From: Pieris napi
Taxonomy: Eukaryota > Arthropoda > Insecta > Lepidoptera > Pieridae
Direction of reading: 5' to 3'
Assembly (NCBI RefSeq): GCF_905475465.1
Contig: NC_062259.1
Coordinates: 13,154,501-13,218,500 of the forward strand
Length of the DNA: 64,000 nucleotides
The notes under the pieces are model-generated. The model had not been told where the DNA came from and made no database searches. It was given only the letters and a program-made list of their open reading frames with translations. The translations under genes and the position numbers were made by a program. Within the stretch, counting starts at the first letter, position 1. Each line of letters opens with the position of its first letter. Positions 35,394-46,593 of the stretch are shown here, piece by piece.

Positions 35394-38300
35394 TTAACTT
35401 TTATAAATTTTTAAACAAAATTCAATATCATAAAGTGACATGATGTCTTTGAATTCTTCGTTTAGTTTACGAACAGTGTCTGACCAAAATTCCCGTTTAC
35501 TCTCTTCATCTTGGACTTGTATATTCACTTGTTTCAATTCTGCAAAACGTTATAGATATGAATATTGTAATTTGTACAGACGCAATTAAAAAAACACTAA
35601 TCTAAACAATTTGTTAGTAAATAAGGATTGATATATACTTCTGACAACTCCGCACGCTATTAAATTGAACAAGCTTCGCAAATCGCCTTCATCCACCAGG
35701 CCTATATACAGCAGTCTCACCAGCCCAGGTATCAGCTCTACGATGCCTTGGAGTTGAAAGATCGCGCCACGCCATTGGTGAATACTGAGGGTTACTAAAC
35801 AAAGTACATTTTATAGAAATTTTATTTAAATTCCACGTCTCATATATAATCTTAGACAAGAAACTCGTAGTAGTTAAAACTGTACAGTTTTTGTTTCCCT
35901 AGGTATTACATTTCGGACCTCCCATCCACCAATCACCATGATAAAAACATCAAAATTTTATATAACTTAAGAATTACTATTGAAATAATACAAATATCTA
36001 AATCTCTGTGTATAAAGATGTTCGTTTCTAGTCCCTAAACACTGCCTTTGTTTGGCTAAAAGAAATACATTCGGTATTAAATAGGGCTAAGTGTTCTATT
36101 TTGTACACTTGGAGAAGTTTTCAGTTAACCATGTCATGTTGTCACGTCTGTCGATTGTAAATAGTAATCCTATGTGGAGGAAAGAAGATGCTTTTCTCCG
36201 ACCTAAAGGGAAGGTCCTCGACCAGTCTAAGATGCTAAGTGCTAAAGTCGAGAGGTTTTACATATCCTCAGCGGTCGGAATATCTTTTACGGTCACGTTT
36301 AAATGTCTACAATGACTTATTAAATTTCCAAAGACAAGTTGATTTACCCAAGGTATCACCGTATCGCCAGGCAATGTGTCTAATAAAGCAGCTTAAGTCG
36401 GAATCCTGCCTTTGCTGTTTAAATAGGTCGATGCCAAATTGCAAATGTGTCTCCCGGAGAGGAATGCTGGGTGTCAAGAACCGACGGATGTTGTCGTAGT
36501 CCCGTATTCGGACTGAAAAATTAATTTGTAGGTAACCTAATAGTCACATTTGCTGCATTTGTTAGAGGACGTAATTTTATTTATGGAACATGTAGGGGGG
36601 TCAATAGAAGCTTAAACTCAAATTTGTTGAGTTGGTGCCCTTGTCCCCCGGCCGGTTAACGAAATTTAAAAAATTTTGGGAAAAGGGGTGAAAACACGAT
36701 TTTGGCTATATCTCCTAAACTATCCATAGTACAAAAAATTTGTGAAAACATATTTTGTAGCAAATCGCTTGACGTACAATTATGGCTCTGTGACTTTTTA
36801 TCATAAGGTCAAAATTAAAAAGTTATGAGTAAAAAAGTGAAATATTTCCTTTTTTGCTTAATAACTTTTTTCTTTTGATTTTAACAAAAATTAATGTCAG
36901 AACAATTATGTAGAGGATCTCTTTCTAAAGGTTTTTCTCTATATGTTTTTAAATTTCGTTAATTAGAAACGCTGTTACAGCGTTAAGTATGGGCATAAAT
37001 AACATTAAACTTCTATATTCTACTAACAGAAAGCCATCAATAAATATAAATCGGGGCAGGCGATATTAACTCGTCGCCAGGCCGTATCAGGTATATGATG
37101 ACCGCCCACACCGAGAGACGCGTCTGCGCGGCCAGGAATTTGATCCTCACGACAAATTAACTGAAATAGGAAAATCAACATAAACTCTTATCACCATATT
37201 GATAAAAAAAACTGTTTTATTGCAATACTGATATGTCTTTTTTCATCCTAGTGTAAATACAATTTGATAGAAAGAGATGAAAGAGTCCTTTAATTAGAAA
37301 GCAATTACAATGATTTTAAGAATAAGACGGAAAGTGTTTACCGTCTAATATTTTCCAACAAGGTATCAAGATCTCAGCGAAAACGGAGCCGGCAATTTCC
37401 TAGGATTATTGAATAATTGCCTGAGGTTTTCGTCGATTACCAGGTGAATGTAATATCTAAATCTAATACAAAAAATATTATAATATGAATGTCGATACAG
37501 TGATTTTACCTGCAAACGAAAATGTGGTCTGCGCAAAATGGTAAGCAAGGAAATGAGAGCTGCCCCGGTGCTGTCCGCAATGAAAGAGTACTCTAATGCC
37601 AACATTCGCAAATTCCTCATCTCCGCCAGACTCCGCAGGAAACAGTGTCTAGTTTCTGGACGTGGTATGTGCTTACCACTGCCTTAAAATAAGTTATACT
37701 TGTTATACATATAGATTTAGTAAAATTAGCTTGTTCGTTTTAAATTCATTACAACGGATAACCGTACCCAAAATTCTAGTTAAATTGATTATGTTATAAC
37801 TCTTTGATTAAAAAAAATTGCATTTATATAGGTATAAGTTAATTGTTACATTAATTTAAAAGTCGTCCCAGGTTTAATTATATATAAAAAAATACGTGAC
37901 ACACCCATATAGAATAATTATTATGAATTTTAATTACCTATACTTGATTCGCGCAAACCTTTATTTGAATGGCAATGAAAAGATTATAGCTTGGAGCTGG
38001 ACAACAGTTTCATCCATATACTTGAAGTTGATAATATAATAACAATTTAAAGGAAATATGTAATATTTTTATTGTTTACCACTAAACACACATTTATAGT
38101 TCTATAAAAACTAATCAAGACAGCTCTTATAAAATCGAATTCGAATTATGTTCGAAATGACTAGTCAAACTTATTAGAAGAAATACTATTTTAAGTTATG
38201 TAACATTTTTGAATACGTCTTGGTTAAGATTTACAGTTGAGACAGCGTGATCTGTAACTCCAATATTTTTTTGACGTACGGGAAAAACTGATTGCCAGAG

Positions 38301-41300
38301 TTCGGCCCTCAGTCTGATTTTAATTGGACGCTATGACATATTATAACAATTAAGGAAATACTTGAGTAAGCACTTCAGAGGTCTTTTCGTGAGCATTAGG
38401 GAGAATATTTGTTGCTGTGCTGTTCTCAATCGTGCGGTATTGGAAATTAGGTAGATTCTTCCGTGCCTCAACCACTGTTTCCCGGAGCCGGTCTGGGTTT
38501 ACGGGTGGGTTTCGTAGTGTCTCTTCTCTACATTCCTTCACCAGATCTTGCATTTCTTCTTCTTGAAGGGGATCGATAGACAGATCGCCCTTCTCCAAAT
38601 GTCTTTTGATATCGTTGTCGATACGAAAAAGTTTTTCTTTGCTTGATTGTGTACGCCACGGTCGTTTTGGATCAGGTCCAGACATCACGTTCTCTGGCAA
38701 CTGTTTTTTGGCCCTGTAACGATGAAGATATCAATTTTTCCTCGTTATCAATACGCACGTAAGCTTCTAAGACTCCTGAGGGTCAAAAACAAAAAAAAAA
38801 ACTTTAACTAATTATTATTTATGGAGTTTCGTATTATAAAATTTACCGCTTATTCTCAGCCAACAGCTCTTGTAACTTCCTCTCATTCTCTTCCAACAAC
38901 TTCTTATCGACAACATAAGGATTATCGTAAATCTCTTCTACTAAAACCTCACTTTCCATTTCCAGCCCATATATCTGCTCAAATTCTTTCACTAATCCAG
39001 AGCATCGTTCGGGCATTTTTATCTCGGGCACTTCTAAATCTTGGAGTAATTTCGCCACTTTACATTTCTCTTCGTCCGTAGCCATTAATAAAGCTTTTTG
39101 TTGCCATGGCAACGTGTGACTGGCAAACAACTTCAAAAGTTACTTATAACCTAACCTACTTTGGCACATTTGTGTATGGTACGGTAATTTATTAGCATAA
39201 TGTATGACTTGACGATAATCTAATTTGTGTTGTTATAATTTGTATTTAAATGTTGTTTATAAGTCACTTCATTATTTTGAAAATTAGGTAAAGGTATATA
39301 TTTAATAAAAGGTTGGTTTGAAAACATAAAACCATTGATACATATATCTCTTTATTATATAAATTACACGTATACATATACTTCATTATAGTAATATTAC
39401 AGAAAGGATAGGTTTGCTTTGTGTATGTGTTTAACGAATAAACAAAAAATGGTCCTATTTAAAAAGAAATATTTCTCCACTAGAATGTTACTTTATCCCT
39501 GAGTAACAGCTTTGCTAGCCTTGACCAATGAATCGCCGCCGTATACTCAAGGTGGGGCGTACTGATAGGTAAAGGTTATATAAGTGCTTCATTTCTCTTA
39601 TAAACTGGTCCCTCAGTTTTCTCATTTCCAACCGAATGAGTTTTCTCGTTTCCAATAATTAGTCTTGATTTCATCAAAACGATGTGTTATTTATAAACGT
39701 GTTCAATTTAACATTAGTAGTATTGCTGAATGTCGAAAAAACGCCTCCCATATACATCCCAACCACGCTAAGAATAGAGGCACAAGGAACAATTACACAC
39801 AATAGTTTTAGACAAGGAATACACAGGAGTAGTAAGGGACCGCATAGTATCATTTTAATTTTAGTATTTTTTACTTCACGTGTACATTTTTCATTTATAT
39901 AAAAATGACGTTGTCAACTTGTTTATGAAGTTTATTAATTAGCTCTATCTGTAAGTAGTTTATTGTACAATTTCTTTTTAAAAGCAATTATTAAGAATAA
40001 ATAAAAAGCGGCTGACTTGTAAATTATATAAATCATCCTAGATTTTTTAAAATTTGTATCAGACCCATTAGTCAGACTGTAAAACTAAAATAAATATTAT
40101 TTCTCCACTCCATGAATATCATAATTAATTTAGAAAAAAAAATGGGTTGTCGGATATATACTACATTTACACGTTTCAGCTATTATTTGTAACTTATATA
40201 AAAAAAACAGTGGCACTACAACCTTTTAAGGACTGGGCCTCAGATTTCTGTATCTGTTTCATGATCATTTGTCAATCTAATAGGCAAGTAGATGATTAGC
40301 CTCCTGTGCCCGACTTATTGGGTCTAAGGGAAGCCGGTTTCCTCACCTATGCGCACTTTAAATGCGCATATAGAAAGAAAGTCAATTGGTGCACAGCCGA
40401 GTACGAACCTACGACCTCAGGGATGTGGTTCGCACGCTGAAGCTGAGGGCCAACATTGCTCACTTATTTCTTTGAGGATGCTAATCAATGCACCTTAATT
40501 TGTCTCGTCTTCAAAAACACTTATCAATCATAAAAATTAAACCTTAATTTGCAAATAAAATACCAATTCTATTATTAATTAGGTTACCTGTTAGGTAAGA
40601 GTAGTTGACCAAAAGTGGGTTCTCATTGGGCAGGACAAATCGCCACAAGAACAGATATTTAAGTGAATGAGAATTGAAACAAGCTAACTGCTGTATTAGA
40701 CGTACACCCTCCAGGCGACTGCAACACATGTTCTCTAAGGAAACCAGCTGCAAGTTCTCTTGGAAACTAAAATTATACAAGGAATAATTGTTAATGTAAT
40801 AAAAAAATATTATGCTTACCATGCAGTTAGTTGGTTAATTTGAATAAACTTTTAAAATGTTATAACTACTCCAGGCGAAACCTTCTCGTTAATTTAGTAA
40901 TTTTCCTACTCACGTACACGTAAGTTTTTAATCATTTTATTAATCAAAAGTCATAGCAATTTTCTATAGCCACGATTTTATTCTAAGTAGAATTCTCCGT
41001 TTTCTGTAAAGCAATTAAAATTACCTCAGTATATGCTCAAGTAGTTTGAAGAATGTCCTTCGTTTGTAGTAATCCAGTCTGTTTAATATAATAAGTTGAT
41101 CGCAAAATATCAGTCGATGCATCTGCGCTTGATTTTGCACCATTTTCTGAGAGAGGAGAGAAATATTCGTATACATTAACCAAATAAACAATCCTTAACC
41201 GAAAGAAATTTCCAGTTTGAGGGTAAAACGTAACAGCCAGATGTATTTTTAATTTCGTATAGTCGTATCGTTTGGTGGGCTTGGCGTCGCCAGATAATGT

Positions 41301-41656
41301 TTAAGAATGGTTTGAAACGCTTTTCAACCTCAAAAAATTTAAATTTAAACAATCTAAGATTCACACACAACACACACAATCTAAGGATACAAATGGGACA
41401 GACATATTTGTATGAGAAAATAAAAGCCTTGAGCTATGTTACCTTCAAAGTTGTTTCTAAGGATCTAAACAATTCTTTCATATACAACGCTGTGGGTAAC
41501 TTAAGAGCAGTATTAGCTTTTAGGAAATAACTGCCCAAGCGTGTTGGCATCCGAATGTTGGGGTACTGGTACGTGAAGAGAACCGTCTCACAATGCAGCT
41601 CGCCAATGAAATACCGTTGCACATCGTGTATTGACCAGTACTGAGTGTTTGTGGAC
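35394..41656 (-). CDS. FBXO39-like F-box protein (5' end incomplete)
   Basis: Eight minus-strand exons join in phase: 41656-41443, 41146-41025, 40766-40588, 37682-37510, 37160-37028, 36512-36348, 35794-35639, 35539-35394, ending in TAA (428 codons after the first split codon). The order matches vertebrate FBXO39 (about 440 residues): a leucine-rich beta-alpha region (YLFLWRFVLPNENPLLVNY), LICREDQIPG, TAWRRVNIACPDLYLLMAFF, DTLVTLSIHQWRG and a C-terminal helix EEFKDIMSLYDIEF. Such proteins are substrate adaptors of SCF ubiquitin ligases. The N-terminal F-box itself was not found, so the 5' exon(s) are missing or diverged. The 2.9-kb intron 40587-37683 contains a complete same-strand gene. Confidence 0.75.
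36540..37020. other. FBXO39-like gene intron, repeat-like but unidentified
   Basis: Sequence such as tggctatatctcctaaacta and ttgcttaataacttttttct has the look of a dispersed non-coding repeat, but no second copy exists in this window and no family is recognised. Confidence 0.25.
38231..39085 (-). CDS. FSIP1-like cilium/sperm-tail protein, nested gene
   Basis: Three exons, 39085-38847, 38713-38362 and 38287-38231, join in phase to 215 codons plus TAA. The last intron is about 74 bp, using a donor CAA|GTATTT and acceptor ggcaatcag. The protein is acidic and mostly helical: MATDEEKCKVAKLLQDLEV, LLEENERKLQELLAENKR, then KEKLFRIDNDIKRHLEKG and EEEMQDLVKECREE. The latter two blocks resemble the conserved coiled region of fibrous sheath-interacting protein 1. 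It lies wholly inside an intron of the FBXO39-like gene on the same strand. An AATAAA on this strand at 38068-38073 would end it. Family assignment is by motif memory and is tentative; the gene structure is well supported. Confidence 0.7.
39100..39113 (-). promoter_or_regulatory. Perfect RFX X-box
   Basis: gttgccatggcaac is a perfect 14-bp palindrome and matches the RFX X-box consensus (GTTNCC-AT-GGNAAC). It ends 14 bp upstream of the ATG of the nested FSIP1-like gene. RFX factors drive ciliary genes in animals, so this supports a ciliary or sperm-flagellar role. Confidence 0.75.
39114..40587. other. Intron between FBXO39-like exon 3 and the nested gene
   Basis: AT-rich. Contains one reverse SINE (40209-40460) and an open frame at 39684-39902 without splice or composition support. 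Nothing else is visible. Confidence 0.4.
40209..40460 (-). mobile_element. tRNA-derived SINE copy, reverse
   Basis: Begins ggcactacaacc, then gactgggcctcagatttctg, and ends with the head gaacctacgacctcagggat and gagggccaacattg. A well-preserved reverse copy inside the FBXO39-like gene intron. Confidence 0.8.
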
Positions 41657-41960
41657 CTAGAAAAATTCTTGTGTAAAATTTTGCTGATGCAAACTAGCTG
41701 CTATGGTCTCTGGCAGAATGACCAGTGCTGTGGAAGATTCTGCTCCTCGGCATAATGCTAAGCCAGGGCCAATTACAACCACACACACGCATTACACACT
41801 TGAAACGAACCGAATGGGAAAAGGGATTTTTTTGTTGATTTCTCTCATTATATTTTTTTTTCTTTGATTATTGTTATTTTGTGTGTGTGTTTTTATTAGT
41901 AATAAATGTTATGTCAATGTCTACAAAGGCTACATTTCTATGTTTCTACTGATTATAAAA

Positions 41961-42088
41961 AGCCAATGGCGCTTCAATCCTTGGTTTTGGCCTGAGATTT
42001 CGGTAGTAGGGAATGCTAAACACAGACAGAAAAGAACAATGGTCCTGGGTTCGAACCTACAAACTCAGGGATGGGAGTCGCACGCTCA
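41961..42088 (-). mobile_element. Deleted SINE copy, reverse
   Basis: gccaatggcgcttcaatcct, ttggcctgagatttcggtag and gggttcgaacctacaaactc match the tail and head of the SINE family with the middle missing. Confidence 0.6.
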
Positions 42089-42769
42089 ATATAGTTAGTT
42101 TTATTATTATAAGCGATCTAAGGCTAATACTAGTATTAATTTAGGATTGAATCATTATAATCTATCACTTCTGTTTAACTATAGACGAGTGCCTATCTAA
42201 TAAATAAAAAGAGGTTCAGCTCTGGCGGTACTATCTTTATAAATTAGTCAATATGGTCTTGAACCAAGTGCTTAGCTCTTTACAGTTTTTAGTTCATTTC
42301 CGTTTATGAGGCCATGACAGCGTCGAGTGCTCACACCGCCCCTGACTATGTCTATTACCAAAGTATGAAGTTAATTGTTGGGTAAGAGGCAATTTTAGCT
42401 TCTATAGTTTTTCGTGTTTTCCTTATCAGATTATAATGACAATGGTGTGAAAGAAAGCAAATTGCTTACGTCTACCTTAGCACATCATCTTCAGGTAACA
42501 ATCCATCCGAACTCTCGACATAGTAAAGCCAAATATGTGGGTCTGAGGTCCAGTCATCAAGTGCCAGAGGCCCAGGACTGGAGTGATATGATCTCGGCCA
42601 TAGATTCCAACGAACAGCCTCGAGGTGGCCACCCACTCTTATACATTTACAGTCTTCTAAATAGATGACACATTGGGAATTTAATACAGGATTGATTTTG
42701 TAGGTGGATATTCGAACGAGTATGATATATATTCATATTCTATAGAAGCAGCAGCTTACTACTATTACG

Positions 42770-42960
42770 AGGTTAAACGATAGTCTGAGGTCATGTATTC
42801 GGATCTCGGTTGTGCACCGCGGAATTATTCGAACAGTCGTACCATAAAGGTAAACATTGTGAGAAAACCTGCGTGTCATACAACCGATAATTGTCATGGG
42901 ACACAAAATTAAAAAAGGATGCAGCAATGTGACGCCAAGACCTCACATTAAGATATAGTA
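42770..42960 (+). mobile_element. Degenerate SINE-like fragment
   Basis: ggttgtgcaccgc and aaggtaaacattgtgagaaa correspond to core pieces of the SINE family, in order, with heavy divergence. Confidence 0.35.
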
Positions 42961-43339
42961 CCTAACGGATGACGTATCAAAATACTGAACTGAACTTTAC
43001 TAATATTAAAAATTATTATCTGGTAAATACCTTCACTGTCCATCTTTTAACTTAACATTTTTTTATCAAAATATACTATTAATAAAATTAAAATAACTGA
43101 ATCATAAATATTTATGTTTAAAACGTCAAATAATATAAATGTCAGCATACATATAATAAGAGCACAGCTAATAAATATTTACAATGATTAAAACGCAAGC
43201 TTAAATACTTTTTCATCCCTACTTACCTACTCTAAACCTCAAACAGCTATTTAATATTTGTCATGTCACCTACGTGTTCCTTTCCTTATTAATAAAAAGG
43301 ACTGTTTCCTACAGCGGAGCGAGCTTGAAGCGTACTTAC

Positions 43340-43355
43340 GTCGTTGCGCGTTCAT
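43340..43355 (-). CDS. Candidate first coding exon (MNAQR)
   Basis: On the minus strand an ATG at 43355 in a good context (cgccacaATGa) is followed by four codons and a perfect C|GTAAGT donor (phase 1). The surrounding 43290-43440 is less AT-rich than its flanks, as expected of a first exon. It could start the FBXO39-like gene, but the phase (1) does not match exon 41656 (needs 2), so at least one more exon would be required. Confidence 0.3.
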
Positions 43356-45823
43356 TGTGGCGCTGTAATGATACTCTACTGGAAGAAATGTAAACGTTCA
43401 CTCGCAACGCACTAAATCACTAAAGAACTTGCCTTTCAAGTTGTACTAAAATACTCTCCTAAACACTAAGATAATGTAAATCGGCCTTAAGAGTCAGAAG
43501 AGAAAAGTAAGCACGACTCTATAAAAGGTATTGGATTGGAAAGTTTAGATTATTAGCCTTAGCTTACACTTATCTGAAGAAGATATGATGACGAAAGATG
43601 ACTTATGACGTAGAATAAGTGATACATGTATCTTATAATCCATAATAAACATAAAATATTTTATTTTTATTAAAAAAAAACGTATATTTCTGATCTGCCT
43701 TGTATACCACAACCTCGATTAGGTATTAAGTTCGGCAACAGCAAAGCCTGAGCTAAGTTTAAATTCACACTTATGTGATTTCCTAATTGGCACATTCTAT
43801 TCGTGTGTTAGAGATTCAGTGAGGACAAGGTAATAAGGTTAGAATTAAAATACATTTATATCGGAATTTCGTTATATTTGAAAAAATAATTAATAATATT
43901 ACAATTAGTTTGTTCTGTACAGTTTAAACATATTAAATGCGTTTTACGATACTTAAAATTACACGCAAATCACTTTATACGATACGATAGCCGTCAAGGA
44001 TACAACTTTTGGAGGGCTCATGACTTGGACGTCATCTGACATCAGTACACGCCGCACACTTACCTGACCCGCGGGTGACAATCCAAGGAATCTTTCCCGA
44101 GTCAACTAAGCTTGCGGCATGCATAATATTATATGAAAAGAAATGAGATACATTGCAGAAAAAAAGATAATACCAGTCTTCCAAATGTTTTTGATAAATA
44201 TTGTTAAAGGTAAAATTCATTAAATTACGAACTCAGTATGTCATAGTTTGTTTTCATCTTTACATATCGACACTTTACAATCGTTTCTCAGGTGTTATGT
44301 AATGGATGATGTATGATACTTGGATTTATTTAGATTAAGGCCTGAACATCTCTGGTTAGCACGCACCCAACCGCAATTGAATACATATAACTTAATATAT
44401 CAAAACAGGAAATTAAAACATTTACAATATTCTAAAAGTACACTGCATGCGTCTGTTATCTTAGTAATATTGAAGCATAATTATTCCAATTCCTCTTGGC
44501 GTCTCTTCACATCAATCACAAGAATGGGTTCAAGATAAATATGCACGGATGGTCCTATATTATATCTTAATTTACATTCTAAATAATTTAACCACAGTAT
44601 AAGAATACATGCATGAATAAAATAGAACAGTTATGAAAACTCTTTGGTTTTACAAAAGAGCTATGAACAAATACAATGGCATCAAATCTTATTTACGATA
44701 AATACGATAAAAATGGTTTACGAAACGTAGTTTTTTGCTTTATGTCCATTTCTCTTTTTAATACCGAATTAAAGTGTACATACACATCCAGAATAATTGT
44801 AGTAGTGACCCGATCAGTGTTTATTTTATACACACCATAGATAAACTCCTATTGATCTTGTTAGTCTTTAAGTGTTTAAATTCTACTTATAAAGAATGCT
44901 TAACTGTTTTAGCAGAATTATTTCTATACATTAAGTTTATATGTTAGTTAAGTTGAGAGGCGATGTTTAGGCAGTAATGCTACTTGTCAAGTAATTTTGG
45001 ACGCAAAGTTATTGTCAAAATCCCGGAACATGTATTCAGTCTTACGTCCCAAAAGGAGAATTGGATGGGTGAGTTTTCGTAGTTACGAATAATCTAAATA
45101 ATGTCAGTCCATGAGTGGAATGCTCAAATTGAAAGACCTGTGGGGCGTCCACAATTGATCTTTGAATCTGTTATATATATATGAATATAACAGTAAATTA
45201 CGGAGGTATCAACTTTAATTTAAAAAAAACGAAATTCCGTGTCTTAAATTATAAACATTTATTTGCATAAAATTTCAACTACTCGAGATTATATACTAAG
45301 GTAAATTTTAAATAACCAACAAGTTGAATATTTTCCTACAAAGCCTCACACTTTTATCCTAATTTTGAAATCATAAATCAAATCTACGAAGCTTTGGTGA
45401 CTGGGATATGATTCGATGTTCAAACATTCATAAATGTCTGTTTAAGAAATGGAGTTTGTAAAATTGTATCGCATTAAATGATTCAAAATGTCGGCTATGA
45501 TTTTGAGACTTTTCCATTCTAAAATATCATAAAAATAACATATAGATAATTAGCTACCATTTTAATTTATAGATAGTATTTTTTTCAGAATTATATTTAT
45601 ATATATTTTACAATGGAATCAAACCCCAGCTACCTATATTTCACGGTACAGTCACAGAAATCAATTCGCCATGTGTTCGTCACAGCCACAAAAAAATCGG
45701 AGTGAGATCAGCAATGCGCCGGCGCAAATAATGGTCCTTGGCAAAAAGTTTATATACATGGGGTATTTCACGTGTACACGGGGGTTTAATATAGCTAATA
45801 TACTCAATTACTACACATTTTGC

Positions 45824-45851
45824 CACTTGACAGATTTTCATCTGTCAAGTG
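45824..45851. repeat. Perfect 12-bp hairpin
   Basis: cacttgacagat and atctgtcaagtg are separated by four bases. A diverged echo (aaatctgtcaaaagtgacag) follows at about 45868. Function unknown. Confidence 0.5.
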
Positions 45852-46593
45852 ACCATTTGTCATTCACAAAATCTGTCAAAAGTGACAGTGAATAGGTAGA
45901 GTAGGTCGTATAGTACATTCGAAGATCGGAACAAGATATGTAGAAATTGAAAAATTAATTACTCGGACAGAGCAACTACTAGGAACATAAATGAATTCCA
46001 ATAAATAGAAGATACTTGTATCTTAGCCTAGAAGCAAGCGGTATATAATTATATTTGGTAAAACCTTGCGGTCACAAGTACATTCACCTACATTAGTATA
46101 CTTTTCACAATAGCACCGTCATTCAATTTTATCCATAACCTAATTAACCATTGGTCGTATCCCTTAGTACAGTCGGCTACAAAAATTTTAATATCAATAA
46201 GGTTTCCTAAAACATTTGGTTCCTATCGGCCTTAAATTTCCTAGAAAGTGTACAAAAAGTATACGAGGGCTCAAATGGCCTAGTTCATGCATCTTGTAAA
46301 AAATTATTAAAAAATCCTTAAAAAACACTGTAAAATTCTGAAGATAAAATTCATCAGTTCACTATTTACACAAACATTTTTGCCGCCGGCCGTACATCCA
46401 TCCTTAAACCACTCTCAAATTGAATGATTATGCGTTGGCTAATCAATGTTGCTCGCAGACTGTTATAGTTCAAAGCCTCGCCGAGAACACTAGAGAGCAG
46501 ATCACTACACTAACACTACACTTTCGCTCGCTAAAAGTCAGTTATTTTGCGGTCCCCTTTCGTCCAGCAACAAGCGAGCGAAAAGTCAAAAAA

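Larger units (their letters stand above)
41657..46593. other. Repeat-bearing stretch between FBXO39-like and pico
   Basis: Nearly 5 kb, probably the 5' part of the FBXO39-like gene plus intergenic DNA and the pico 3' UTR. It contains a reduced SINE (41961-42088), a degenerate SINE-like patch (42770-42960), a candidate start exon (43340-43355), a perfect hairpin (45824-45851) and several open frames without support (42414-42668, 44320-44538, 45671-45895). I searched the minus strand for an F-box-like reading and found none. Confidence 0.4.

Noticed and set aside
36540..37020. Repeat-looking sequence in an FBXO39-like gene intron as a named transposon
   Set aside because: No second copy in the window, no ends and no coding remnant; left unidentified.
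38290..38350. Alternative last-exon readings of the FSIP1-like gene using acceptors aaaatcag or actgag
   Set aside because: Both give poor protein sequence, a stop or a phase clash; the acceptor ggcaatcag gives an in-phase coiled-coil ending.
42414..42668. Plus-strand 84-codon frame as a gene
   Set aside because: No splice partners, promoter or family match; codons on the opposite strand are equally open. Possibly a mobile element remnant.
43990..44110. Minus-strand exon-like segment with a perfect GTAAGT donor near 44065
   Set aside because: No credible acceptor or matching phase with any exon, and the reading resembles no domain.
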